Source: CAZDEK01 sp964504625
Lineage (GTDB): Bacteria; Patescibacteriota; Saccharimonadia; CAILAD01; GCA-016700035
NCBI GenBank assembly: GCA_964504625.1
Contig: CAZDEK010000005.1
Span: forward strand, 1-23,656
DNA: 23,656 bases
Reading direction: 5' to 3'
The notes beneath the pieces were generated by a model. The model ran no database searches. It was not told the DNA's origin and saw only the letters and a program-made list of their open reading frames with translations. Shown here one piece after another: positions 8,856 through 17,059 of this stretch. Both the position numbers and the translations under genes were made by a program. The first letter of the stretch is position 1. Each line of letters begins with the position of its first letter.

Positions 8856-9246
8856 GTCGTCTTGTTCGGAAATATAGCTCAATTATACCAAGCGTCAGGA
8901 GAAAAAGCAGAATGTCACTGAGACTGAGCATGCGTAAGCTCTGCATCGCAAGAGCTACCGCCGTGAATAGACCAAGGATCACGCCGGTCCGCAGACTTTT
9001 TTGAAACAGCCTAATACGCTCATGCACCTCCGGATAGCGTCGTCGTTTAAGATTATACAGCAACAACGTCACGCCAGTCGCCACCATCAGTAGCAAGCCT
9101 ACAAACCAAATGGTCACACCAAATGCTCCAATATCCCGCGGCGCTGTCGCAAGCAAGAGAAACAATACTACTGCCCCACTAGCCACGAACAAAAAGATAC
9201 TCATGGATAAGAACAGCCCGAGTCGATTGTATGATTCACTGCGCAT
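8848..9246 (-). CDS. Four-helix membrane protein upstream of pheS
   Basis: A 132-residue, very hydrophobic protein with four predicted transmembrane segments at about 10-33, 42-64, 86-104 and 108-124, a basic cytoplasmic loop between helices 2 and 3 (LKRRRYPEVHERIRLF) and a basic C-terminus (YFRTRRHE). Its stop codon overlaps the pheS start by 8 nt. I recall small proteins like this before pheS in other CPR genomes, but no function or family name can be given. Topology would place the charged loop and both ends inside the cell. Its coupling to pheST makes it the first gene of the operon. Confidence 0.8.
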   Translation of the reverse strand: MRSESYNRLGLFLSMSIFLFVASGAVVLFLLLATAPRDIGAFGVTIWFVGLLLMVATGVTLLLYNLKRRRYPEVHERIRLFQKSLRTGVILGLFTAVALAMQSLRMLSLSDILLFLLTLGIIELYFRTRRHE

Positions 9247-9258
9247 AATCTACCCACC

Positions 9259-9287
9259 ATTATCCTGACTAAGTCTCTGGCATGCAA
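9259..9287 (-). promoter_or_regulatory. Promoter of the pheST operon
   Basis: Minus strand: TTGCAT (9287-9282), 17-nt spacer, GATAAT (9264-9259). The start should fall near 9252, only about 6 nt before the ATG at 9246, so the mRNA would be nearly leaderless. Confidence 0.6.
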
Positions 9288-9437
9288 TTGAGTACTTTTG
9301 GATCATCCTTGTATACATTTTTTACATGCGGACTCAAACCGATATCACTTGACTACTATTTATGTTCTTTATGGTGTATACACTTTTTGATCGTTATAAC
9401 CACTCACTGCAATTATTATGTAGCTATTGTCTCACAC

Positions 9438-9466
9438 AAAAAAACCACCCTAACAAACGGGCGGTT
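9438..9466 (-). terminator. Rho-independent terminator of the structured RNA locus
   Basis: On the minus strand AACCGCCC (9466-9459) pairs with GGGTGGTT (9450-9443) and runs into a T tract to 9438. One pair is G-U on this strand and A-C on the other, so the hairpin works properly only in the minus-strand transcript. Confidence 0.8.
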
Positions 9467-9844
9467 ATGAAATGAATAAGTATTTGGTTACGGGGCAGTC
9501 ACATCTGCCCTACGAGAAAGATTCAAGTGGCACGTGCTGCCCCGGAATGGGGTTCCAAACCAGATTTGGCTTAGAATCCAAGTTGCGAGTCGACACTTCC
9601 GAGTGAAGGTGCGAGCGGTTGGTTGTTGTGTCGTGACTCTGATTCCCTACCATCCATATGGTGAATTCTTTCGAATCAGAACAAAATGTTCTGTCTATTG
9701 TTTGTAGGCGAGTAGCCCACTCTCAATCTTCAAGAGAATACCCTGCGGGATGGATCGCCTCTCTCGGAAGAGGCACCCTCGAACAGTAGGGGGAACCCGA
9801 CCCGAGACAAGGGGGGTGTCTACAGGCCGGAGTCGCCCTACTGT
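9443..9844 (-). ncRNA. Unassigned structured RNA, about 400 nt
   Basis: No convincing open frame lies here, but the minus strand is full of perfect hairpins: 9844-9836 with 9791-9783 (9 bp, directly at the predicted 5' end), 9774-9769 with 9762-9757, 9692-9687 with 9683-9678, 9679-9673 with 9645-9639, 9662-9658 with 9653-9649, 9639-9636 plus 9633-9628 with 9596-9591 plus 9590-9587, 9569-9565 with 9559-9555, and 9510-9505 with 9498-9493. It ends in a terminator. I looked for RNase P, tmRNA, SRP and 6S signatures and did not find them: the RNase P GAGGAAAGTCC and the SRP GGAAGGAAGCAGC cores are missing. It could be an independent RNA or a highly diverged member of a known class. Confidence 0.65.
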
Positions 9845-9850
9845 ATCTCG

Positions 9851-9856
9851 ATTCTA
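9851..9856 (-). promoter_or_regulatory. -10 box for the structured RNA
   Basis: TAGAAT on the minus strand (9856-9851). A start 7 nt further on falls at 9844, exactly the first base of the 9-bp 5' stem. A convincing -35 is lacking: TTGGAC is present but at 19 nt spacing. Confidence 0.45.
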
Positions 9857-9888
9857 AAAAACGCTACTTTATGGAGTCCAAGTAGCGT
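9856..9888 (-). terminator. Terminator between trpS and the structured RNA
   Basis: Minus strand: ACGCTACTT (9888-9880), 10-nt loop, AAGTAGCGT (9869-9861), then T5 to 9856. It can end trpS transcripts or those from the promoter at 9952-9980. The bases 9883-9877 can alternatively pair with 9914-9908 (7 bp), which would disrupt the hairpin. Confidence 0.75.
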
Positions 9889-9951
9889 AATCAGAATGTT
9901 TTCGGGGACTTGGATATTTGTTTTTTGTTTTAAACGAACTAGATTGACTCT

Positions 9952-9980
9952 AGTTTAGCAAAAACCTTATGGTTAGTCAA
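9952..9980 (-). promoter_or_regulatory. Promoter downstream of trpS
   Basis: Minus strand: TTGACT (9980-9975), 17-nt spacer, TAAACT (9957-9952). Transcription would begin near 9945, giving either a short RNA of about 90 nt ending at the 9856 terminator or, by read-through, a leader of the structured RNA. Confidence 0.55.
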
Positions 9981-10032
9981 GTAGTTAGGCCCTATTTTCT
10001 CACCTCCAACCTAGAAAAATATGTTGTACTAT

Positions 10033-11022
10033 TTACACTAAGCCGATGAGCTGCTTGATCCGTGCCAGCTTGGGCTCAGCAATATCACCAGCTCGATGTG
10101 CCCCTGCAGCTAACACACCCATCAGATACGCTTCGTCAGATCTAAGATTTCTAAAACGATCCTGCAATGGCATGAGTTCACTTACTACAACCTCTGCTAC
10201 TGCTTGCTTCAGAGCTCCATAGCCCTGTAGGGCACCTAGATGTGCCTCAGCTTGGGCAATAGCAATCCCCTGCATGCCTGCATACATCTCTATCAGATTG
10301 GCTACACCCGGTTTACCAGCCTTATCATAGCGAATCTCATTATCCGAATCAGTGACTGCGCGCATAATTTTATTCCGCATCATATCAGTAGAGTCTTTTA
10401 GGTATACGCAACCGTAGCCCGATTCACTTTTGCTCATCTTGCGTGTAGGGTCATCCAGCATCATTACACGAGCTGCCGCTGGCTGCTTCTCAAACCGTGG
10501 TAAGCGAAATGTCTCCCCATAGAGATTATTAAACCGCGTCGCAATATCCCTGGTCAGCTCAACATGCTGAGTCTGGTCATCCCCCACGGGCACAATATCG
10601 GCATCATACAGTAAGATATCGGCTGCCATGAGTACTGGGTAGTCAAACAGCGCCACGAGTAGACCTTCTGAACCTGCTTTAGCTACCTTATCTTTATACT
10701 GTGTCATGCGCGATAACTCGCCCATCGTAGTAAAATTATTCAGCACCCAATTCAGTTCAGCATGGGCAGGTATTTGAGACTGAGCATAAATAGGACTTTT
10801 TTCGGGATCAATCCCCATTGCGATCAACCAAGCTACCAGATCTAAGGTCAGACTTCGGAGTTCTCCCGGATCTGGTCGAGTATTTAACGCATGGAGATCA
10901 GGAATGAAGAAGAAAACCTCATTGTCCGGCCGTTGATACTTGGCCCAGCCTTTCATAGCACCAAGGTAGCTACCAAGATGCACTTCACCAGTAGGCTTGA
11001 TGCCTGAAAGAATTCTTTGCAT
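10033..11022 (-). CDS. trpS: Tryptophanyl-tRNA synthetase
   Basis: A 329-residue class Ic synthetase of normal length that charges tRNA-Trp. The N-terminus reads RILSGIKPTGEVHLGSYLGA, with the HIGH-type motif as HLGS (residues 16-19). The ATP-binding lysine motif is KMSKS within LDDPTRKMSKSESG near residue 200. Tryptophan-site features GDDQTQHVELTRDIA and FDYPVLMAADILLYDADIVPVG are typical of bacterial TrpS. The start is 9 nt after the rmuC stop. A TTGATC, 17 nt, TAGACT promoter inside the end of rmuC would start transcription at the ATG itself, so trpS may also be expressed alone. Confidence 0.97.
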   Translation of the reverse strand: MQRILSGIKPTGEVHLGSYLGAMKGWAKYQRPDNEVFFFIPDLHALNTRPDPGELRSLTLDLVAWLIAMGIDPEKSPIYAQSQIPAHAELNWVLNNFTTMGELSRMTQYKDKVAKAGSEGLLVALFDYPVLMAADILLYDADIVPVGDDQTQHVELTRDIATRFNNLYGETFRLPRFEKQPAAARVMMLDDPTRKMSKSESGYGCVYLKDSTDMMRNKIMRAVTDSDNEIRYDKAGKPGVANLIEMYAGMQGIAIAQAEAHLGALQGYGALKQAVAEVVVSELMPLQDRFRNLRSDEAYLMGVLAAGAHRAGDIAEPKLARIKQLIGLV

Positions 11023-11028
11023 GACTCT

Positions 11029-11057
11029 AGTCTAGTCGTCGACCGCTGGACGATCAA
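11029..11057 (-). promoter_or_regulatory. Internal trpS promoter, leaderless arrangement
   Basis: Minus strand: TTGATC (11057-11052), 17-nt spacer, TAGACT (11034-11029), then 6 nt to the trpS ATG at 11022. It overlaps the rmuC stop codon. No Shine-Dalgarno sequence is present in the short gap. Confidence 0.45.
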
Positions 11058-12117
11058 CTAATAATGGCTCAATCACCTGCTCGGTCTCTGCAATCTTCAC
11101 GACATCCTTGTCAACTTTCTGAAACTCCTTATAAGCAGCGTTGTAGTGATTGACGGTCGTAGATAATGAACCGCCCATTTTTTGCATGTAGGTATCGTAA
11201 GCCTTTAGATGGCGAGCTAGCATTCCAACCCTTTTCTGAATCTCTCTCGCCTGATCCTCGATTTGTAATGACTTCAAACCCTGTAGTACGGTCTGCAAAT
11301 ATGCCATAAATGATGTAGGACTCACAATGATTACGTGCTTATCTCGAAACGCGTACTCAATGAGATCTCGCGCACTGGTATTGGCAGCACCGACTTTATT
11401 AACTAGGAGATCGTAATAGATCGCTTCAGACGGGATAAACATAAATGCAAAGTCCATCGTCCCCTCATGTGGGCGAATATATTTTGCTGTCTCATCAATA
11501 CGGCCTTTGAGATCTTGCTTAAATTGCTTAACAAGCACTTCACGATCTCGAGCATCCTTGGCATCAACCAAGCGATTATAATTCTCTAAGCTAAACTTCG
11601 AATCTACCGGTAACAACTTGCCTTTATCAAGATAGATAACGGCATCAACAATCTCTCCATCCTTAAAGGCATACTGCAGCTTATACTGACCCGGCGACAA
11701 TACGTTTTCCAGAACCTGAGCAAGGTAATACTCCCCTAGTACACCACGCTGTTTAGGATTTTGTAGCACGTTCTGCAAAGTTTTGAGCTCTGAAGTAATA
11801 TCAACAACACGACGGTTTGTTTCATCAAGCTTTGTGAGGCGCTCAGTCACCTCGCGAATGATGGTGGCCGACTGCTTCATCTGCTCATGCAAGCCGGCTT
11901 GTACATTAGTATTATTTCGATCAATCCTTTCCTGCATTTGAGTCTGAGTTTGCACAAGAAGCTGCTGCATGCCCTGAAGGTCCTGCTTGAAGAGTTGCAA
12001 TGTTGCTGGATCAAGCTCAGAAGAGGTAGACGCCTTGCGATTCTGCAGTATCACCAGCCCACCTACGACGGCTATAACCACTATCAGCACAATAAGGAGA
12101 ATTATCTCGATAGTCAT
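11032..12117 (-). CDS. rmuC: RmuC family DNA recombination protein
   Basis: The protein is 361 residues from the ATG at 12117; an in-frame ATG at 12126 would add three. An N-terminal transmembrane helix (about 1-24, MTIEIILLIVLIVVIAVV) leads into a long coiled coil (about 35-120). The RmuC domain follows (about 120-320), recognisable by GVLGEYYLAQVLENVL, KLLPVDSKFSLENYNRL, MDFAFMFIPSEAIYYDLL and HVIIVSPTSFMAYLQTV, the last two typical of this nuclease-fold family. RmuC proteins limit recombination at inverted repeats; the fold is related to endonucleases, but activity is not well proven. It lies between the SprT-like gene (37-nt gap) and trpS. TATAAT at 12130-12125 is 7 nt before the ATG at 12117, suggesting a second, leaderless start within the operon. 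Confidence 0.93.
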   Translation of the reverse strand: MTIEIILLIVLIVVIAVVGGLVILQNRKASTSSELDPATLQLFKQDLQGMQQLLVQTQTQMQERIDRNNTNVQAGLHEQMKQSATIIREVTERLTKLDETNRRVVDITSELKTLQNVLQNPKQRGVLGEYYLAQVLENVLSPGQYKLQYAFKDGEIVDAVIYLDKGKLLPVDSKFSLENYNRLVDAKDARDREVLVKQFKQDLKGRIDETAKYIRPHEGTMDFAFMFIPSEAIYYDLLVNKVGAANTSARDLIEYAFRDKHVIIVSPTSFMAYLQTVLQGLKSLQIEDQAREIQKRVGMLARHLKAYDTYMQKMGGSLSTTVNHYNAAYKEFQKVDKDVVKIAETEQVIEPLLVDRPAVDD

Positions 12118-12124
12118 AATAAGC

Positions 12125-12130
12125 ATTATA
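12125..12130 (-). promoter_or_regulatory. -10 box before rmuC
   Basis: Perfect TATAAT on the minus strand, 7 nt before the ATG at 12117. It overlaps a GAGG stretch that could instead serve as a Shine-Dalgarno for the ATG at 12126. No clear -35. Confidence 0.35.
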
Positions 12131-12154
12131 CCTCTTTCGCTTTACTTTCGGCAA

Positions 12155-12577
12155 TCAAGTCATGTGATATTTCTTGAGAATCTGCGTCCAATACTGCTTA
12201 AGCCAACGTTTCTGCTTGAGGTAAAGGTCTACAAGACCGCGCTCAGCAAATTCCTTACGGATGACACCGCCACTATGCGGATGCTGCTGTTTCTGCTCAA
12301 ACGGCGACCCAAAGCCGTGGGCATAATGAGTCATCTCATGCACGATAGTTGCCTCAATGACAAACTGTGGTACCTCAAGATCTTGAAATAAACGGTTAAT
12401 CTTAATGATTGTAGTTTTCCCGTCACGACGATCAATCTCAATAGACCCTAAGCGCCGCTTGGCGCGCTTCGCCCAAATGATGAAGACATCATTCGCCTCG
12501 GGTACGTCTGGAAAGTGCCGATACCATATCTCGGCTAACAAGCTCTCGAGCCATTCTTGATCACGATAGGTCATCAA
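12155..12577 (-). CDS. SprT/YgjP-like zinc metallopeptidase
   Basis: A 140-residue soluble protein with the zinc motif HEMTH at residues 80-84 within EATIVHEMTHYAHGFGSPF, preceded by a beta segment (RRLGSIEIDRRDGKTTIIKINRLF) seen before HExxH in SprT-like and DUF45 proteins. A later Glu (109) in HSGGVIRKEFAERGL is a candidate third ligand. Eukaryotic relatives (Spartan) cut DNA-protein crosslinks; bacterial members are poorly characterised. The start overlaps the helicase stop as ATGA, which links it to DNA repair by position. The exact substrate is unknown. Confidence 0.8.
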   Translation of the reverse strand: MMTYRDQEWLESLLAEIWYRHFPDVPEANDVFIIWAKRAKRRLGSIEIDRRDGKTTIIKINRLFQDLEVPQFVIEATIVHEMTHYAHGFGSPFEQKQQHPHSGGVIRKEFAERGLVDLYLKQKRWLKQYWTQILKKYHMT

Positions 12578-15426
12578 GCGTATAGATCCTGTGTCTCTAA
12601 ATCAGTCATATTTCCTTTGCGGGGATACCGTCCAGCCCTTATGCCCTCCGCCACTTCGGCTATTTTTCGCAAAGTACGCGAGTGTTCAATCTTGCTGCGT
12701 CGTGCTAGCAAATCAGACTCCGTAAAATACAAACTTATTGATGAAGTTTTTACTTCGTTATTCTCATCCCAAGCATAAGCATAAATGGCCATTTGGATAC
12801 TATCACGTACTTTATCTTGGGCATATCGCTCATTTGCTATCTGGGAGGTCTTAAAGTCTCGTATTTCTACCGAATGAGTTTCCTTGTCGGCCAACACTAG
12901 ATCATACCTACCCCGCAAACGCACTTTTATATTGTCTATTTCACATCGAAAATCGCTCTCAACTGCCAATACTTCAACTTCTTCAGCAATGTTTGCGGTG
13001 TAATACCGCCTCAAGCTCGCTTCTCCCTGGGCTAACCGTTCCCGCTCATGACGCAACGACACAAAGCCCTCACTTCTCCAAGCAGAATGAAACTCGTCCA
13101 GCATGACTTGTAGCTTTGGCTGACGGCCAGCAATCTTCTCTCGATAAAAATATTCCAACCCAGCGTGAGTCGCCACTCCATAAATCATCTGATGCGTTGG
13201 TGGTGACGGAAAGCGTAAAATATGACGCACAAAAAATTGTGATGGGTCAGCCAGATAGTCTGCTACCTGGTTTGGTGTAAGCTCGAGCCAACCGTCTACT
13301 TCAGTAAAAGATGGCACATCGCCACCTGAATGCATTCTTGGCCCGAAACGCGTCAATATTGCCGGCATGGCTGATTCGGCTTCAGATTTCACTGCCACAT
13401 CTTGAGAAAACGCTTCTAAGAGAAACCGCGAGGGTTTCTGAGCTCTCTTGCCGCCATGGTCAAGTGAATAGGTCATGACAAGGTGCTTGCCAGCTCGAGT
13501 CATAGCGACATACATTAGTCTCCGTTCCTCTGCTTGGTGTTCAAGCACTGCACGGTTAGGAGTCTCGATGAGATCCAGAGGAAGCTTTAGCGGTTCACCC
13601 TGACGACGAGCTGGAAACGTTGATTCCGTTACATCAAAAATATAGACTATTCCAAATTCTAAGCCTTTTGCGCGATGAGCAGTAAGTACCTGTATGCCAT
13701 CCTTCGCTTCAAGTAAGTCAGCTTCATCGAGAATTGACGAACTATACATATCCTGCAAATATTGCCAGAAGCCATAACTGTCACGATGAGTTTCAATCGC
13801 TTCAAAATCTTTAACTAACGAAAAAAATGCAGCCAGGGATTGTACCGCAAGAGCAGCCGCCTCTTCTTTCTGAGCGCTTACAACAAGCCTATCAAGGTAA
13901 CCACCGTCACTAATAAAGCGATAGAGGACTTCTCCAATAGAGTGATCATGGGCATATTCACGATAAGCGTCCAGACCTATGAGAGCATTTTTTGCAGTAA
14001 CCACATCACTGTCCTGGACGACCGATCGCAGACTCACCCGTCGACGCTGCGCAATGGCTGATAAGCCCATTACCTCGACAGTTCGCACTGCACCCTTCGG
14101 GCTTGTTAGATAGCGGTAGAGGGCGGCTGAGTCCTCCTCGTCGTGCAGCACCCTCACAAAATCGATACACTGCCGTACCACAGGCTCATGGAGCAGATTT
14201 TTGCTCATTGGGGTTCCAACAGGTAAGCCTCGGTGCTGAAGATACGCTATTAGCTCTGCTGCTTGGGTATTATTTCTGCACAATACAGCGATTTCGTCAG
14301 CGGCTATACCTTTCTGCATGCGCCGCTCAATATCTTCAGCTATATAGGCGAGCTCATCATGGATCGTTGGCAATTGACGCACATCTACACGCTTACCTCG
14401 CCGTTTTGCGTGGAGACGCTTACTCACACCAACTTTCACCTCTAAACGATTGGGATTATTATGCTGGATTAAATTATAGGCAGCATCGACAATATGCTGA
14501 GTGGAGCGATAATTCTCAGTGAGTAAGTACACCTTAGTGCCCGGGTAATGCTCTTGAAAATCAAGCATATTCTGCAATTCTGCACCGCGGAATCGATAAA
14601 TGGACTGGTCATCATCACCAACTACCATGATATTTTTGTGCTCGCCAGCGAGTAATTGTAGCAAGTCAGCCTGTACTGTGTTGGTATCCTGAAATTCATC
14701 AACTAAAATATACCGATATCTCTGCTGATAATCTTTTAGGATATGACGCTTTTCTCTGAGAAGCTGAAGCACCAAGACTAGCTGATCCCCGTAATCAATA
14801 TATCCACGAGCGTGGAGCTTTTCTTGATACTCATCATAAATACGCGCTACTTCGTTGTACTTCGCCAGTTCCTCCTCAGTAATAATCTGCTTTGTGGTAG
14901 CGGGTAAGGCATGAATCGACTGCCGAAAGCCAACTGGTGTCAGTCCACTATCCTTAAGACGTGATATGTACGACAGAATAGTGTCCCGAAATAGACCGGG
15001 ATTATTGTGTGGTCGAAAATACTGCAATCCTTCCATATTCTCGAGAACATCTCGTAAAAGAATATGTTGTTGTAATGTCGATATGAGACGTAAAGTCCTT
15101 GGCAATCCCAATTCGAAACCATGGTCCTGCAAGATCATATTGCCTAAGGCGTGAAAAGTCATAATCTCAGTCTCTACATACCCATAGGGTAATAGTTGAT
15201 CGACCCGAGCCTCCATCTCGTGTGCCGCCTTATCTGTAAAAGTGAGAGCCAAGATCTGTTCTGGCAAGGCTTTTTTTTGCTCAATAAGATAGGCTATACG
15301 GGATGTAATAACGCCAGTCTTCCCTGTGCCTGCCCCCGCAATCACCATAGCCGGACCAGTATCGTGGAGAACGGCGGAGCGCTGCTCGCGATTTAGGTGC
15401 TTGAGATAGCTTGATTCCACCCCCAC
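12574..15426 (-). CDS. UvrD/Rep-like helicase fused to RecB-type nuclease
   Basis: A superfamily 1A helicase of 950 residues from the GTG at 15426 (the open frame extends to a TTG at 15465, inside argS). Motifs in order: I AGAGTGKTG (Lys36), II DEFQDTN, III VVGDDDQSIYRFRGAE, IV ENYRSTQHIVDAA, V VLTAHRAKGLEFGIVYIFDV and VI EERRLMYVAMTRAGKHL. The C-terminal about 230 residues form a PD-(D/E)XK nuclease: GRYDLV (Asp842) and IRDFKTS (Asp857, Lys859). The layout resembles AdnB of actinobacteria and other helicase-nucleases that resect DNA ends. No cysteine-cluster (Fe-S) is seen in the nuclease part. The GTG is 10 nt after the argS stop; another GTG at 15420 is possible. The stop overlaps the SprT-like start. 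Confidence 0.93.
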   Translation of the reverse strand: MGVESSYLKHLNREQRSAVLHDTGPAMVIAGAGTGKTGVITSRIAYLIEQKKALPEQILALTFTDKAAHEMEARVDQLLPYGYVETEIMTFHALGNMILQDHGFELGLPRTLRLISTLQQHILLRDVLENMEGLQYFRPHNNPGLFRDTILSYISRLKDSGLTPVGFRQSIHALPATTKQIITEEELAKYNEVARIYDEYQEKLHARGYIDYGDQLVLVLQLLREKRHILKDYQQRYRYILVDEFQDTNTVQADLLQLLAGEHKNIMVVGDDDQSIYRFRGAELQNMLDFQEHYPGTKVYLLTENYRSTQHIVDAAYNLIQHNNPNRLEVKVGVSKRLHAKRRGKRVDVRQLPTIHDELAYIAEDIERRMQKGIAADEIAVLCRNNTQAAELIAYLQHRGLPVGTPMSKNLLHEPVVRQCIDFVRVLHDEEDSAALYRYLTSPKGAVRTVEVMGLSAIAQRRRVSLRSVVQDSDVVTAKNALIGLDAYREYAHDHSIGEVLYRFISDGGYLDRLVVSAQKEEAAALAVQSLAAFFSLVKDFEAIETHRDSYGFWQYLQDMYSSSILDEADLLEAKDGIQVLTAHRAKGLEFGIVYIFDVTESTFPARRQGEPLKLPLDLIETPNRAVLEHQAEERRLMYVAMTRAGKHLVMTYSLDHGGKRAQKPSRFLLEAFSQDVAVKSEAESAMPAILTRFGPRMHSGGDVPSFTEVDGWLELTPNQVADYLADPSQFFVRHILRFPSPPTHQMIYGVATHAGLEYFYREKIAGRQPKLQVMLDEFHSAWRSEGFVSLRHERERLAQGEASLRRYYTANIAEEVEVLAVESDFRCEIDNIKVRLRGRYDLVLADKETHSVEIRDFKTSQIANERYAQDKVRDSIQMAIYAYAWDENNEVKTSSISLYFTESDLLARRSKIEHSRTLRKIAEVAEGIRAGRYPRKGNMTDLETQDLYA

Positions 15427-15436
15427 GTGCCAAAAC

Positions 15437-17053
15437 CTACATTTTCTCGATTGGTGTGATACCAATCATCTCAAGTAGCCCGCCAATCGCCTGCTTGTAC
15501 CGCAGAACGAAAGCCAAGCGTTCAGCTCGTATGCGAGGCTCTGTTTCGGTAAGAATCGGGTTGCGTTCATACCAGTCGTGAAACGATCGCGCAACCTCTA
15601 TCAGGTCATAGAGCACGGTATGCACTTGATAGCTACTAGTTACTCCCTTAAGCGCCTCAAACACCTTGAGGAAGTTCCTCACAATTTGCCGTTGGCTTTT
15701 TTCAACCAGCCGCATGCCTACTTCCGGTACTCCATCTGCCTTGTGCAGTACTGAGGCAGCACGCACATAAGAATACAGTACGTAGTAGAGTGGATTATGC
15801 TTATTTTGTGAGCTTATTACATCAAGATCGAGATCAAAGTGGCTGTTTGTATCACGTAGTGCAAAAAAGAATCGTGCAGTATCAACAGGTACAGAGTCAA
15901 GAAATTCATCCAATATGATGTAATTACCACGACGCTTGCTCATCTTAAATTCTCGTCCATCCTTCGTTAGCCGAACAGTCTGAGTCCACAATGGCACAAA
16001 GCTATCCTGTCCCAACAGATGCAATGCGGCCACAAGACGCTGCTCCTGACCGTGATGATCTGGACCAACGATCGTAATCGCCGTATCAAAACCGCGTCGC
16101 TCAAGCTTATCGAGCTGATAGCTAATGTCCTTGAGAAAATACGTATCTCCACCATCTCCCGACCGAACCAACACCTCATCTTTCTCCAGGCCCGCAACTT
16201 CACCGGACAACCAGATGGCACCATCATATCGCCTCACTGCACCCACCTTGTCGAGCCTTTCAATCGTGCGCCCATTATCAAGCTGCCGCTCAGAGAATAT
16301 CTCATCATGTTGAATGCCAAGTCGCTGCAGCGTTGGCTGAATAAGGCGTTCAAAGATAATATCCTTCGCTTGCTCGCCTATGAGCATCGGGTCCGCAACA
16401 AGTAACTCATTACGACCACCTAGTGCCTCAGTCAGCTGTGCAGCCAGTTCATCAATATATTGACCACGATAGAGTTCAGCGGCTACCTCTTCGGAAAAAT
16501 CTTTACCAGCCGACTGCTGAACGGCTCGGCCAAGCTGTGCAATCTGATTGCCCCCATCATTAAGGTAATACTCTCGAGTCACATTATAGCCTTGGCTAGA
16601 AAAAATTCTGGCCAACACATCACCATAGAAGCCGCCCCAGGCATTCACGAGTACGAGCGGCCCAGTTGGATTTGCACTGATAAATTCGATATTGACCCTC
16701 TGAGACGCGCCATCACGGGTAATAAAATAGTCTTCACGTAACGCTTCGACAAGTTGTACCCAGACCTCATCGCTAAACCGAAGATTCACAAAACCCGGTC
16801 CGGCCACCTCGCAAGTTGATATCATGTCGAGATGCGGCAACGCATCAGCAAGCTGAGCTGCAAGGTCTCGTGCCGGCCGCTCGACTGTGTGGGCATGCGT
16901 GAGAGCAATATTACTTGCGAGGTCACCGAAGCGCATGTCGCAAAATGACAAACTCGCTCGAGCCGCATCATGAGCCAACTCTTCACCCGTGACAATATGC
17001 CATTTTTCACACAAACCTTCAGCTAGACGATCAAGTAACTGTGGATACATCAT
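15437..17053 (-). CDS. argS: Arginyl-tRNA synthetase
   Basis: A 538-residue class I synthetase, slightly shorter than the usual 550-580. The Add-1 domain (about 1-110) is followed by the catalytic core starting ISANPTGPL. The KMSK motif is intact (370-373, FKMSKRRGN). The C-terminal DALR anticodon-binding domain ends ITPIEKM, close to the typical PExM end. The HIGH motif is unusual: residues 134-137 read VLVN and the following Arg is Trp (NAWGG), where relatives have H-x-G-H/N and R. It charges tRNA-Arg. The gene opens the run argS-helicase-sprT-rmuC-trpS and is divergent from smpB. TATAAT 6 nt before the ATG suggests a leaderless mRNA, although the same six bases (AAAGGG) could act as a short Shine-Dalgarno. 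Confidence 0.95.
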   Translation of the reverse strand: MMYPQLLDRLAEGLCEKWHIVTGEELAHDAARASLSFCDMRFGDLASNIALTHAHTVERPARDLAAQLADALPHLDMISTCEVAGPGFVNLRFSDEVWVQLVEALREDYFITRDGASQRVNIEFISANPTGPLVLVNAWGGFYGDVLARIFSSQGYNVTREYYLNDGGNQIAQLGRAVQQSAGKDFSEEVAAELYRGQYIDELAAQLTEALGGRNELLVADPMLIGEQAKDIIFERLIQPTLQRLGIQHDEIFSERQLDNGRTIERLDKVGAVRRYDGAIWLSGEVAGLEKDEVLVRSGDGGDTYFLKDISYQLDKLERRGFDTAITIVGPDHHGQEQRLVAALHLLGQDSFVPLWTQTVRLTKDGREFKMSKRRGNYIILDEFLDSVPVDTARFFFALRDTNSHFDLDLDVISSQNKHNPLYYVLYSYVRAASVLHKADGVPEVGMRLVEKSQRQIVRNFLKVFEALKGVTSSYQVHTVLYDLIEVARSFHDWYERNPILTETEPRIRAERLAFVLRYKQAIGGLLEMIGITPIEKM

Positions 17054-17059
17054 CCCTTT

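Noticed and set aside
9282..9470. 62-codon plus-strand frame
   Set aside because: It covers the pheST promoter and a terminator of the opposite strand and has low-complexity, family-free composition.
9493..9543. tRNA-like GGGGCAG/CTGCCCC pairing
   Set aside because: Only about 38 nt lie between the arms, with no T-loop or anticodon arm, so it is not a tRNA.
9443..9844. Considered tmRNA, RNase P or SRP RNA for the structured region
   Set aside because: The GAGGAAAGTCC and GGCTTA parts of RNase P are missing (only AGACAGAAC occurs by itself), no SRP core is present, no encoded CCA with matching acceptor is found, and a clear tmRNA exists at 22630-23028.
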